NCBI GenBank assembly: GCA_027483535.1
Contig: JAIXUN010000003.1
Coordinates: 124,001-188,000 of the forward strand
Reading direction: 5' to 3'
Source of the DNA: a bacterium
GTDB lineage: Bacteria; Armatimonadota; Fimbriimonadia; Fimbriimonadales; Fimbriimonadaceae
Length of the DNA: 64,000 nt
Shown: piece by piece, positions 51,329 through 60,399 of the stretch
Position numbering within the stretch: position 1 is the first letter of the stretch
Layout of the letters: every line of letters begins with the position of its first letter
The notes under the pieces: model-generated
Told to the model about the DNA's origin: nothing
Database searches by the model: none
The model's input: only the letters and a program-made list of their open reading frames with translations
Program-made: the position numbers and the translations under genes

Positions 51329-52099
51329 TCAGTCGCACTCTTGCCGCATCGACACCACCTGGCAACGTCGACAAAGATACGCCACCGACTGCACATAGTC
51401 GTTATCCACAATCGCCTCTCCAACGACCGTGCGATCTGCCACCGTTGCCAAAAACTCCATGCGATTCCCACAACACGGGCAAAGCGTCTCGGACCAGTCG
51501 AAGAGAAACGGCACCCCACCCACCTGATGCCGAGGAGTGGAAATCTTCATGTGCCGATGGATATCAAATCGCTCGTCGACCCCTAGCCCATCTTCGAATT
51601 CCTTCCCCAGGTAGAAGTGCGCTCGGAGGTCGATATCGAGTTCGGAATCAAGCGGCTCCAGGTTCACCCGCGCCTCCGCGAACCAGCGAGGGTAGTTCTC
51701 GTACGGGAAATCGGTTTCGGGTTCTCCACGCTGAGCGTGGAGAATCTCGAGTTCATTCGCCGCATTCACCCGGTAAGTGAAAGTGTCTTGCCCGAGCGGA
51801 CATTCCCAGCAAAGAAGGAGTTCCAAACGAGGTGCCGACCAGCCGAGACTCACAAGCTCCGGCGCTGAGGCATCTAAGGACAAGAATCGCTGAAGAGGCT
51901 TTTGGCAGTTAGGACAGTCGGCGTTCTTCCAACTCGGCTTTCCGCCCATCTGGTGGGCAGACGACCCCGCGTTATCGAGAGCAATGCCGTACGCCGTTTC
52001 AAGGGCTCTCGGGAAGTAATCAGGGGTCACTCGCTGGGCAATCGCCGCCCGTGATTTCGGCAATTTTGCAAGTTGAATCAGCGAGCGAACGAAGCCCAT
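51329..52099 (-). CDS. Zinc-ribbon protein of unknown function
   Basis: 256 residues from ATG 52099; the frame is open to 52285 but this would overlap the divergent transporter gene. Two cysteine pairs form ribbons: CPNC and CWEC (about residues 62 and 97) and CPCC and CRRC near 215-250. In between is a strand-rich region. No known function. It is divergent from the ABC fusion gene, with 55 bases between. Confidence 0.6.
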   Translation of the reverse strand: MGFVRSLIQLAKLPKSRAAIAQRVTPDYFPRALETAYGIALDNAGSSAHQMGGKPSWKNADCPNCQKPLQRFLSLDASAPELVSLGWSAPRLELLLCWECPLGQDTFTYRVNAANELEILHAQRGEPETDFPYENYPRWFAEARVNLEPLDSELDIDLRAHFYLGKEFEDGLGVDERFDIHRHMKISTPRHQVGGVPFLFDWSETLCPCCGNRMEFLATVADRTVVGEAIVDNDYVQSVAYLCRRCQVVSMRQECD

Positions 52100-52154
52100 C
52101 GATGGTTCTCTGACCAAGGTTACAAGACCCGCCCTCGAATCGGTTAAGATACCG

Positions 52155-54698
52155 ATGTCGGCAACGAATTTTGCGGGGTCGGGATTGCTTGTGATCGAGT
52201 TCAATAACGTTCTATCCGCGGGTCGATCTGCGATCCGACTCTTGGGGGTCGATTCGACCCTTCGATCTGCCGTGATCGCGAGCACCCTCGCCCTGGCAAC
52301 TGCAGGACTGGCGCAAACGGGCCCATCTCAGGGGAGCGGCGGCGAGATCACCATTCGCATGATGCCCGGCGCGGGCTACGGCATTCCGCCCAAAGAAGCC
52401 ACCAGCACCACCGCGCTCATTCGCCGAGCCACCTTCGAAGCCTTCCACGCCAAAAACCCGGGCATTCGAGTGGTTAACGCGGGTGGACTCACGCTGGCAG
52501 GCGATCTCGCCGACAGCATGTTCCTGATGTCCATGGCCGGGGACACCTCGCCCGACATTTTTTACGTCAACTTTCGGCAGTACTTCACCTTCTTGGAGCA
52601 GGGCTTCGCAAGGCCGCTCGATGACCTGGTGGCGAAGGATCCAGAGGTGTTCAACCGCACCAACCCGGTGGTGAAGAAGGTGGTCACCGGGTACGACGGC
52701 AAGGTTTACGCGATCCCGTTTTTCCAAGTCGCGATGGCGCTTTACTATCGCAAAGACTTCTTTTCTAAAGCGGGACTAGACCCCAACAAGCCGCCTCGAG
52801 ACTGGAAGGAGTTTTACGAGTACTCGCAGAAGCTCACCGACGCCAAATCGGGTCGATTCGGGTTCGCGTTTTCCACCCCGCCTGCGTATCTGTGGGCGAA
52901 CTTCCTCTACGCCGCGGGTGGCGAGGTGGTGAAGCCCGGCGACACTCCGCAAGGACCCTGGAAGTCGGTCATCAACTCGCCGGAAGCGGCCAAAGCGGTC
53001 GAGTTCTATCGAAAGCTGGTCACCGAAACGTGGAAGGGTCCGGACGGGAAATCGATCGGTCCGGCCGCCTTCAACAGCAAGAACCTGAACGACGACATTC
53101 GAACGGGCAAGATCGCCATGTGGCTGAACTACACCAACGATGTGGTGCTTCAGCAAAGCGACCTTCCGCCGAGCCAGATCGGCATGGCACGCGTTCCGGC
53201 AGGTCCCGGTGGATACGCCAACGAGATCAACGCGGGCATGTGGGCCATCTCGTCTCGAGTCACCGATCCCAAAAAGCTGGAAGCCTGCTGGAAGTTCATC
53301 AAGTTCTTCTCCGGCGACGAGGCGGCGCGGATCAATACCGAGAAGTGCATCGAGCTAGGGCTTGGCAACCTGGTGAACCCGGTTTGGCTGAAGAAATTTG
53401 GTCATACCGACTACTTGGCGCAGGTGGATCCCGACTACGTAAAAGCCAACGAGGAGCTGTTCAAATCGGGTCACCCGGAACCGTACGGCAAGAACTGTCA
53501 GCAGGTGTACACCGTCATGGACAACGCGCTGGACAAGGCGCGATTGGAGCCCAACACCGACGTTCGAGAGATTCTTGCCGAGACCGAGCGGGAGATGAAT
53601 AACAAGCTGCTCGGCTACACTCCACCGGAGATTTTGGCTCGTCAACGCGCGTGGGCGGCGGGAATCTTTGGGTGCATAGGCCTTGCCCTCATTCCGCTCA
53701 GCGTGTGGGGTTTCAAGAAGGCTCGCGCGGCGGCGGCGAACACTATCGACCGCGTCCCATCGGGAGTCGATCGACGCAGCATGTGGCGATTTTTGGCGGT
53801 TTGCCTTGGTCCGGCGATGCTCACCATCGCCCTTTGGCACTACTATCCGCTGCTGCGCGGGTTGGTGATTGCGTTCCAGGAGTACAGCATCATGCGCGGG
53901 ACTCGGTGGGTTGGTTTCGACAACTTCATCGGCGTTTTCACGCAGCCCGTGTTCTACAAGTCGCTTTGGAACAGCTTTGTTTACGTGGGTCTCAGCCTGC
54001 TCATCGGGTTCTTTGTGCCGATCTTCTTGGCATTGGCGCTCAACGAGATCCCGCGTTTCAAGACCTTTTTCCGAACCGTTTTCTACCTACCCGCCATGAC
54101 CAGTTCGATAGTGGTGGCGTTTGTTTGGCGGCAGTTTTACGACAAGAGCCCTCAGGGTCTGTTGAATTCATTGGTGGGTCCTTTTGTGGAATCGGTAGTG
54201 AATCCGGTGCTGGGCGCACTGGGTCAACAGCCTTGGCCCACGGCTTACGACTGGCTGGGTGATCCGACTTTGGCGATGTTCGCGGTGGTTCTCCCCGGAG
54301 TCTGGGCGGGCGCGGGTCCGGGTTCGATTCTGTACCTGGCGGCGCTCAAGAACATCTCCGAGGATCGGTACGAGGCGGCGGATTTGGACGGCGCGAACTG
54401 GGTGAAGAAGATTCGGTACATCACCCTGCCGGGCCTGAAGCCGTTGATCTTGATCAACCTGCTGGGAGTGTTCATCGCCGGGTTTAAGGCGATGGAGAAC
54501 ATCTTCGTCCTCACGCAGGGTGGCCCGCTGAACTCGACGCGGACGATCGGGTTGGAGGTTTGGCAGAACGCGTTTATGTTCCTGAAGTTCGGCTACGCGA
54601 CGGCGGCGGCGTGGGTGATGGGGTCGATTTTGATCGGGTTTACGTTGATCCAGATTCGGTCGTTGCTGGCGATGCGGTTCTCGACGGCTCGGGCGTAG
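52155..54698 (+). CDS. Fusion of ABC sugar-type substrate-binding protein and membrane permease
   Basis: 847 residues. A hydrophobic export segment (VIASTLALATAGLAQ near 38-53) precedes an extracellular solute-binding domain of family 1 (about 60-490) with FYEYSQKLTDA, GKIAMWLNYTND and WKFIKFFSGDEAARIN. A membrane helix near 497-517 (IFGCIGLALIPLSVWGF) brings the chain to the cytoplasm, and a MalF/UgpA-type permease follows (about 540-847) with the EAA loop EAADLDGANWVKKIRYITLPG near 738-758. The binding protein is thus tethered to its pore. No second permease or ATPase gene is next to it, so the partner must be encoded elsewhere. The exact start is uncertain (alternatives GTG 52191, TTG 52242). 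Confidence 0.85.
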   Translation: MSATNFAGSGLLVIEFNNVLSAGRSAIRLLGVDSTLRSAVIASTLALATAGLAQTGPSQGSGGEITIRMMPGAGYGIPPKEATSTTALIRRATFEAFHAKNPGIRVVNAGGLTLAGDLADSMFLMSMAGDTSPDIFYVNFRQYFTFLEQGFARPLDDLVAKDPEVFNRTNPVVKKVVTGYDGKVYAIPFFQVAMALYYRKDFFSKAGLDPNKPPRDWKEFYEYSQKLTDAKSGRFGFAFSTPPAYLWANFLYAAGGEVVKPGDTPQGPWKSVINSPEAAKAVEFYRKLVTETWKGPDGKSIGPAAFNSKNLNDDIRTGKIAMWLNYTNDVVLQQSDLPPSQIGMARVPAGPGGYANEINAGMWAISSRVTDPKKLEACWKFIKFFSGDEAARINTEKCIELGLGNLVNPVWLKKFGHTDYLAQVDPDYVKANEELFKSGHPEPYGKNCQQVYTVMDNALDKARLEPNTDVREILAETEREMNNKLLGYTPPEILARQRAWAAGIFGCIGLALIPLSVWGFKKARAAAANTIDRVPSGVDRRSMWRFLAVCLGPAMLTIALWHYYPLLRGLVIAFQEYSIMRGTRWVGFDNFIGVFTQPVFYKSLWNSFVYVGLSLLIGFFVPIFLALALNEIPRFKTFFRTVFYLPAMTSSIVVAFVWRQFYDKSPQGLLNSLVGPFVESVVNPVLGALGQQPWPTAYDWLGDPTLAMFAVVLPGVWAGAGPGSILYLAALKNISEDRYEAADLDGANWVKKIRYITLPGLKPLILINLLGVFIAGFKAMENIFVLTQGGPLNSTRTIGLEVWQNAFMFLKFGYATAAAWVMGSILIGFTLIQIRSLLAMRFSTARA

Positions 54699-54699
54699 G

Positions 54700-55590
54700 G
54701 TCGAAAATTCCCCCCTAGGTTTGATCGGAGAGGGGAATTATGTCGGGGTCTGCCCTTGAAAGTTTTTCAATCGCGAGAACCCTCGCCCCTCTGGGGGAGA
54801 GGGTGCCCCGTAAGGGGCGGGTGAGGGGTCCGGAAAAGCGGCGGAGCCGTGACCATCATCGCAGCCCAGGGTTTCAACCCTGGGTCAGGGGTTCTCGTTT
54901 AACGCCCGAAGGGCGGAGCCCTGGCAAGAGGATCTCAAATAAGAGGCATCTCGGATTCGGAGTATCTGGTCGGTCCTTCCCGATTCTCGGGACAGGCCTC
55001 CCCTTTTACCAAAATGGGTCCTCTACCCAGACCTATCGGTCTGGGCTAACAGTCTTGCCGGTCCTCCGGACCTCGACGGGAAGATATTGAACCGCTTCAA
55101 GAAACCCTCGCCCCTCCGGGGGAGAGGGTGGTCCGAAGGACCGGGTGAGGGGTCCCAAATTCCCCTCTATGGAGGGGTGCCCGCGGGGCGGGGTGGTTTC
55201 TGTTCAATCTCAAGGTTCATGGGGTTTTCGGATCCCGGACCCCATTTCCGGAGATGACTTCGTTCTTGTTCTCCGGAGACCACCCCGTTCCCGATTCTCG
55301 GGACCACCCCTCCCAGTGCCTGCCCCGATTTATCGGGGAGGGGAATATGGTTTGGACCTTCTTTCGAAAAAGCGGCGGAGCCGCGACCATCATCGCAGCC
55401 TAGGGTTTCAACCCTGGGATTAGGATCACCTCTAAAACCAAAAGGGCGGAGCCCTGGCAATACGGTTCTCCCCCTTGTCGACAACGTGAACGGAGTATCT
55501 TGCCGGTCCTCCGGACCTTACGGGAACCCGGAACCACCTCATTCCCGATTCTCGGGACCACCCTTCCCGATTCATCGGGAACGGGATACA
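54700..55590. repeat. Intergenic palindromic repeat cluster H
   Basis: No gene is visible. Units: ACCCTCGCCCCTCTGGGGGAGAGGGTG with inner CCCCGTAAGGGG (54779-54829), GCGGCGGAGCCGTGACC plus CCCAGGGTTTCAACCCTGGG (54838-54885), GGGCGGAGCCCTGGCAA (54911), CCCAGACCTATCGGTCTGGG plus GCCGGTCCTCCGGACC (55024-55070), a GTCCGAAGGAC variant (55131), a composite element (55159-55346) and another CCCAGGG... unit partly degenerate at 55399. Confidence 0.8.
55159..55346. repeat. Composite inverted-end repeat element, 188 bp
   Basis: Left end ATTCCCCTCTATGGAGGGGTG with inner CCCGCGGGG; right end ACCACCCCG with CCCGATTCTCGGG, then CCACCCCTCCC, an inserted CCCCGATTTATCGGGG hairpin and GAGGGGAAT. The inserted hairpin breaks the right end, showing that small hairpins can be gained within an element. 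Confidence 0.7.
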
Positions 55591-55593
55591 ACG

Positions 55594-55630
55594 AAAAAAC
55601 CCTCCCCGACCCAAGAGCCGGGGAGGGTTC
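55594..55630 (-). terminator. Rho-independent terminator of ahcY
   Basis: On the minus strand AACCCTCCCCGGC pairs with GTCGGGGAGGGTT around CTCTTGG and is followed by TTTTTT. It lies 18 bases past the ahcY stop. Confidence 0.85.
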
Positions 55631-55648
55631 CGTAAACCAGAAGACCGC

Positions 55649-57064
55649 TTAGTAGCGATACCGCTCGGTCTTGAACGGACCTTGCCGATCCACGCCGATG
55701 TAAGACGCCTGATCGGACGACAACTCGGTCAGCTGAACGTCCAGCTTGCGAAGCTGCAGCCGAGCCACCTTCTCGTCCAGAATCTTCGGCAGCACGTAAA
55801 CGCCCGGGGCGTACTCGCCAACCTTCGACCACAGTTCGATCTGCGCCATCACCTGGTTCGCAAAGCTCGAGCTCATCACGAACGACGGGTGACCCGTTGC
55901 GCAGCCAAGGTTCACCAAGCGACCCTTTGCCAGCATGATGATCCGCTTGCCGTTCGGGAAGATCACGTGATCCACCTGCGGCTTGATCTCCTCCCACTGA
56001 TAGTCGCTCAGCGAGGCAACGTCGATCTCGTTATCGAAGTGGCCGATGTTGCAGACGATCGCCTGATCCTTCATCTTCGCCATGTGCTCGTGGGTGATCA
56101 CGTGATAGTTGCCCGTAGCAGTAACAAAGATGTCGGCCTTATCGGCGGCGTAATCCATGGTGACGACCTTATAGCCTTCCATAGCCGCTTGCAGCGCACA
56201 GATCGGGTCGATCTCGGTGACCCAAACTTGGGCGCTCAGAGCTCGAAGCGCTTGGGCGCTGCCCTTACCAACGTCTCCGTAACCGCAAACCACTGCGACC
56301 TTGCCCGCGATCATCACGTCGGTGGCGCGCTTGATGCCGTCCACCAAAGACTCTCGGCAGCCGTAAAGGTTGTCGAACTTGCTCTTGGTGACCGAATCGT
56401 TCACGTTGAACGCGGGGAAGGGAAGCTTGCCCTCGGCTTGCAGCTTGTAAAGTCGCATCACGCCCGTGGTGGTCTCTTCCGAAACACCCTTGATGTTCGC
56501 CTTGATGCGGCTATAGAAGCCCGAATCTTCTTGCAGCTTGCGCTTGATGGAAGCGAACAGGAAGGTCTCTTCCTCGCTGGTGGGGTTCTCCAAGAACGAG
56601 GCATCCTTCTCCGCGTCGGACCCGATAAGAACCAGCAGGGTGGCGTCTCCGCCGTCGTCCAGAATCATGTTCGGCGTTCCGCCATCTTGCCACTCTAGGA
56701 TTCGGTGGGTGAAGTCCCAGTACTCGGCAAGCGATTCGCCCTTGAACGCGAAAACGGGAATTCCGGCTTCGGCAATGGCGGCGGCAGCGTGGTCTTGGGT
56801 GCTAAAGATGTTGCAGCTTGCCCATCGAACTTCGGCGCCGAGTTCTACCAGCGTCTCGATGAGAACTGCGGTTTGAATGGTCATGTGGAGCGATCCGGCG
56901 ATCTTCGCGCCCTTTAGGGGCTTTGCTGCGGCGTACTCCTCTCGAATGGCCATCAGACCGGGCATTTCGGTCTCAGCGATCCTGATCTCCTTTCGACCCC
57001 AGGGCGCAAGCCCGAGATCGGCGACATGAAAGTCGGTGCGTAACGGATTGTTGACGGTGTTCAT
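55649..57064 (-). CDS. ahcY: Adenosylhomocysteinase (S-adenosylhomocysteine hydrolase)
   Basis: 471 residues, normal for the long bacterial form. [22 protein letters not shown] near residue 57, [15 protein letters not shown] near 83, the NAD-binding loop [17 protein letters not shown] near 261, and the C-terminal [10 protein letters not shown] tail are diagnostic. The enzyme splits SAH, the by-product of SAM methylation, into adenosine and homocysteine. Its long leader holds an SAH riboswitch and a terminator, so expression should rise when SAH builds up, for example from methyltransferases such as CheR. Confidence 0.98.
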   Translation of the reverse strand: MNTVNNPLRTDFHVADLGLAPWGRKEIRIAETEMPGLMAIREEYAAAKPLKGAKIAGSLHMTIQTAVLIETLVELGAEVRWASCNIFSTQDHAAAAIAEAGIPVFAFKGESLAEYWDFTHRILEWQDGGTPNMILDDGGDATLLVLIGSDAEKDASFLENPTSEEETFLFASIKRKLQEDSGFYSRIKANIKGVSEETTTGVMRLYKLQAEGKLPFPAFNVNDSVTKSKFDNLYGCRESLVDGIKRATDVMIAGKVAVVCGYGDVGKGSAQALRALSAQVWVTEIDPICALQAAMEGYKVVTMDYAADKADIFVTATGNYHVITHEHMAKMKDQAIVCNIGHFDNEIDVASLSDYQWEEIKPQVDHVIFPNGKRIIMLAKGRLVNLGCATGHPSFVMSSSFANQVMAQIELWSKVGEYAPGVYVLPKILDEKVARLQLRKLDVQLTELSSDQASYIGVDRQGPFKTERYRY

Positions 57065-57111
57065 TTGTTTTCTCGCTTGTAAGGCCCGCGGGGGTGCGAT
57101 TTCACAAATGA

Positions 57112-57143
57112 AAAAGCGCCCGTGAACCCAAGTTCACGAGCGC
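57112..57143 (-). terminator. Terminator in the ahcY leader, overlapping the riboswitch
   Basis: On the minus strand GCGCTCGTGAAC pairs with GTTCACGGGCGC around TTGG and is followed by TTTTT. The first six bases of its 5' arm (57138-57143) are also the 3' strand of the riboswitch pseudoknot, so the two structures exclude each other. Confidence 0.9.
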
Positions 57144-57250
57144 AGTTGTTGCCGATCTCTCGGTTGGCCGAGCCTGGTCCTCTCCTCGAACCAACCTTCT
57201 TGCTCTGGACAAGAACGATGTTTCGGAAGGGATCGCAGCGCCCCTCGACC
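57138..57250 (-). promoter_or_regulatory. S-adenosylhomocysteine (SAH) riboswitch
   Basis: Upstream of ahcY on the minus strand, the known aptamer elements occur in order: P1 GGTCGAG/CTCGGCC (57244-57250 with 57166-57172), conserved GGGGCGCTGCGA, a variable P2 arm, conserved CAGGCTCGG, P4 CCGA-GAGA-TCGG (57152-57163), and the pseudoknot GGGCGC with GCGCTC (57138-57143). Binding of SAH would hold GCGCTC in the pseudoknot, stop the overlapping terminator from forming and let ahcY be read. Confidence 0.92.
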
Positions 57251-57342
57251 TTTTCCTATTCTACGATATTCGGTTTTGAACGGTTCTCGCCTCAGACGCC
57301 CTCGTTGAGAAAGTCTCGAAAAATGCAGTGCCGAAACTCACG

Positions 57343-58608
57343 TCAGGCTTCCACTAAAGCCCGACCCTCTTGCTTCGCCATACCGACACTGTTGCGCCAA
57401 ACAGAAACCATCAAGCCGAGAAGCACCAAGAGCATGCCCGACCGGAGAACGGCAACCGCGATGTCGGCCACGGTCTGAGACTGGGTGAGAAACGGAGGAC
57501 TTCGGCGCAAGAGGACCGACGAAAGCACCGCATAGCCAAGAAGCAGAATCCAGGACAACGCTTCTTTGACCTTCGATGCTGGAAAAGCCACCAGGAGCAC
57601 GCCAACGCAAGCGGTTACCCAGATGGCGTAATTGACTTGCCCAAGCTTTCCAAATGCGACAAAGATCACGGTTGAGGCAATGGTGAGCCAAACCATCTTC
57701 TCGGCGGCGCTTCGGTCTTTAGCTCGATGAGCGTTCCAATACAAGACGCCAAAGAGCACCAGAACGACGAGCGTCGAGACCTTGGTGAAGACTTGCGCAA
57801 CGGAGCCCGTCATCGTATTGGTCGAATACTTCCACTCCACAAGCCCTTGCGAGACTCCTGCCTTTTGCAGACAAAGATCGATGGCTCCCCACAGCGAGTA
57901 CATGTCGATCGTGCGGGATCCGTGATACTTTAAAGCTTCAAGAAATCCAGACCAACCCGCAACAACAAAGGCCAAGCAAAAAAGCGATAGCGCTGCGAAG
58001 GTAAACAAGAGCTTCTTTCTATCGGGCTTCTGCAAATACACAAAGAACGCGGGGACAGCAAAGACGGGAACCACCTTTACAAAGGCCGAAGCAAGAAGAA
58101 GCGCCGAGCCTCGAAAAGCCTTTCCTTCCAAAAGACACGCCGATCCGACCAAGATGGCGCAAAAGACGGTGGCGTCAAACGTCATTGCGGTGATGGTTCC
58201 CATCAGGTTCAGTGCGAGAACGCACAACAAGGTTCGCCACCACGTTCCCCGGGTTTGAATCTCAAAGTTGGCGAAATAGCCCACCGAACACGCCAGAAAC
58301 AGGAATGTGAACGTGCTCTTCAGCAGGATGAATTGCTCTAGGGTCTCCGCCTTGGAAAAGAATCCAAACCCAAAGATGAAAAATACAGCCAGCGGGGGAT
58401 ACTCGAACGAAAACCCCGACCAAGGGAGCTTGCCTTTCACAAAAGGTAAATAGTATAGGTCGTAGTAATAACTAAGAAGAGTATGCGAGAGCGCAATGCC
58501 AGAAGCTGCAAAACGCACGTAGATGGTTAGGACGAGAATCGCCAGAATCGATCGAGCGACCCATGGGTCTCGCATCAGTGTAGAGGGGGATCGAGAAGTA
58601 TCCTGCAT
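57343..58608 (-). CDS. Multi-pass membrane glycosyltransferase of the GT87 type
   Basis: 421 residues with about nine to eleven hydrophobic segments. Early features DLYYLPFVKGKLPWSG and FSFEYPPLAVFF (around 50-75) match the GT87/DUF2029 family, polyprenyl-phosphate-mannose-dependent transferases. An Asp early in an outer loop is usually catalytic (here the DLYY Asp is a candidate). It is next to a GT4-type glycosyltransferase gene in the same direction, which suggests a surface glycan step. Sugar and acceptor are not predictable. Confidence 0.75.
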   Translation of the reverse strand: MQDTSRSPSTLMRDPWVARSILAILVLTIYVRFAASGIALSHTLLSYYYDLYYLPFVKGKLPWSGFSFEYPPLAVFFIFGFGFFSKAETLEQFILLKSTFTFLFLACSVGYFANFEIQTRGTWWRTLLCVLALNLMGTITAMTFDATVFCAILVGSACLLEGKAFRGSALLLASAFVKVVPVFAVPAFFVYLQKPDRKKLLFTFAALSLFCLAFVVAGWSGFLEALKYHGSRTIDMYSLWGAIDLCLQKAGVSQGLVEWKYSTNTMTGSVAQVFTKVSTLVVLVLFGVLYWNAHRAKDRSAAEKMVWLTIASTVIFVAFGKLGQVNYAIWVTACVGVLLVAFPASKVKEALSWILLLGYAVLSSVLLRRSPPFLTQSQTVADIAVAVLRSGMLLVLLGLMVSVWRNSVGMAKQEGRALVEA

Positions 58609-58751
58609 GTCCGCTTTCCGGTGTAAGAGAAAATAAAGATCTCTCGAAAGCCTCTTTGCTACTCGAAGTCTAAATCCAATTCTACAATGGGTAAGTACTT
58701 ATTCGAAGAACATCCAAGACAAACTTTCATCGGTTGACACCAGGTTGTCAC

Positions 58752-60011
58752 CTATAACAACATGGCCAGTTGATCTTTGTTAGCCTTACCGTGTGTTCTT
58801 AAAACATCGGAGTATAGCTGAACCAGCGATTCAAGGTGGCTTTGCATGGTGTGAGCCGATTTCCAGTAGTTGGTGTAACCGGTTTCACTAAACTGTTTCA
58901 CCCGCTCCGAATCTTCAAACTCCTGCAGGGCGCAAACAATCTGATCTCTTTGCCCAGGGGGATGAATCAGCCCCGCGCCGAGGTTGTCGACAATCTCGGC
59001 GGCGGCGCAGACATTGCTCACGATGGCGGGTACTCCCAGCGCCACACCTTCCATAACCGTCATCCCAAAGGTTTCATGCCAAAGCGAAGGCAACATCACG
59101 GCGCGGGCCTGCTTGAGGAAGTCGACCACCTTTGAGGCGGGTTGCCAACCCGTGATCTCGGCATTCGGGTTCGCTTTCTGAACTTCGTCCTTAAGAACTC
59201 CGTCCCCAACAAAACGGATCGGCAGGTTCAGCTCCTTTGCGGCGATGGCAAGCTGCACGGGATCCTTTTCGGGAGAGAGCCTGCCAACGAAGGTGAAAAC
59301 CTCGTTGTCCTCGGCTCGAACTCGCTCACCCTTTTCAATTTCTATGGGAGGCGGAATGACCACGATCTCGACCTTCGAATCAATGCTGCGCTGCAGCAAG
59401 GTTCGGCTCAGGTTGCTCACCGTCACAATCCGATCGAAGCAAGCTGGGATCTTCGCCCGATGAGTTTGGATAGCAAACTTCGCAACGTTAAACTGCTTGC
59501 GAACCATGTTGGTGCCCTGACAGTTGCTACAAATGCAAGCCGCGCTCATTGGCTTGAGCGTGCAAACGCGCCGCTCGGCCGCATAGTAAAGACCCACGTG
59601 CGGGCACACCACCGAGTAGTCGTGGGCGGTGTACACCATTGGAAATCCCATGTCGCTGGCGGCTTTCACCACCGAACCCGTGTGAGCGTCTTTGAAGGAA
59701 TGAACGTGGACGATCGTGTTCTTGGGGTCTTTGGACTGCAGGATCGCCTGAATCTCCGACGCGCCTTTGTGATTCCAAAGTCCAGCAAAAATGGCCGCCT
59801 TCCCAGACATTTCCAAGTAAGGATCCACACCCACAACGTGGACCTGGAGTTTAGGATTCCCTAAAAGCGACTCGTCAATGGGCCCGGCGGAGGCGAAGAT
59901 GGTGACGCTTTCAACCTCGGCGAGCTCGGCAAGCTCACGAGCGGTTTGAAGCGCAACACGCCCACTCCCCCCGCTGATATGGGCAAAATCGGTGACTATA
60001 ACTAAGTTCAT
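58752..60011 (-). CDS. GT4-family glycosyltransferase
   Basis: 419 residues from ATG 60011; an upstream in-frame ATG at 60047 gives 12 more. GT-B fold: N-terminal IVTDFAHISGGSGRVALQTA near 4-23, a cysteine-rich segment (AACICSNCQG near 155) unusual for the family and possibly metal binding, then the donor domain with FVGRLSPEKDPVQLAIAAKEL near 243, RFVGDGVLKDEV, and LPSLWHETFGMTVMEGVALGVP near 310-335 (the E-x7-E motif). Probably makes an exported polysaccharide with the GT87-type neighbour. Confidence 0.88.
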   Translation of the reverse strand: MNLVIVTDFAHISGGSGRVALQTARELAELAEVESVTIFASAGPIDESLLGNPKLQVHVVGVDPYLEMSGKAAIFAGLWNHKGASEIQAILQSKDPKNTIVHVHSFKDAHTGSVVKAASDMGFPMVYTAHDYSVVCPHVGLYYAAERRVCTLKPMSAACICSNCQGTNMVRKQFNVAKFAIQTHRAKIPACFDRIVTVSNLSRTLLQRSIDSKVEIVVIPPPIEIEKGERVRAEDNEVFTFVGRLSPEKDPVQLAIAAKELNLPIRFVGDGVLKDEVQKANPNAEITGWQPASKVVDFLKQARAVMLPSLWHETFGMTVMEGVALGVPAIVSNVCAAAEIVDNLGAGLIHPPGQRDQIVCALQEFEDSERVKQFSETGYTNYWKSAHTMQSHLESLVQLYSDVLRTHGKANKDQLAMLL

Positions 60012-60399
60012 TAGGCAACGCGGGAGAGCAAAGTCTTCGAGCGTCATTGCCTGCAGACGAGGTTACATATTCAAAGGAGCACTGGAACTAAAGAGTCAGT
60101 GACCAAATCAAACAACTGATTCGACCTTTGCCAGCTCGCTTGCTCCGGATAGCTCGACTGTTGAACGCACCCTCCCAGAATCGTTCTTCAATCAAGCCCT
60201 TTATTACTTCTTTTATATCTTGCTTTCTGCCGTTTGGGTGCAGTTGTTAATCGAAAACGCGCAATTGCCATTCGTCCTAGGTGAAACCAAGTAAAAACAC
60301 CGAAGGACCAACCTTAGTTGATCATGTTCAACCGAATCTAGGGGTTACGTCAGGCGGCTTGTATGGAACGCTTGGTCCAGTATTGGTAAAGTTCAAACC
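60012..60399. other. Divergent intergenic region with an open remnant
   Basis: About 390 bases between divergent genes. No full gene is seen. A + strand frame from 60103 to 60294 is open and includes a membrane-helix-like segment (FFNQALYYFFYILLSAVW) but has no normal start codon before the helix, so it may be a gene remnant. Promoters of both flanking genes must lie here; I could not place them. Confidence 0.35.

Noticed and set aside
55682-56698. A 338-codon + strand frame
   Set aside because: It is antisense to ahcY, which is certain.
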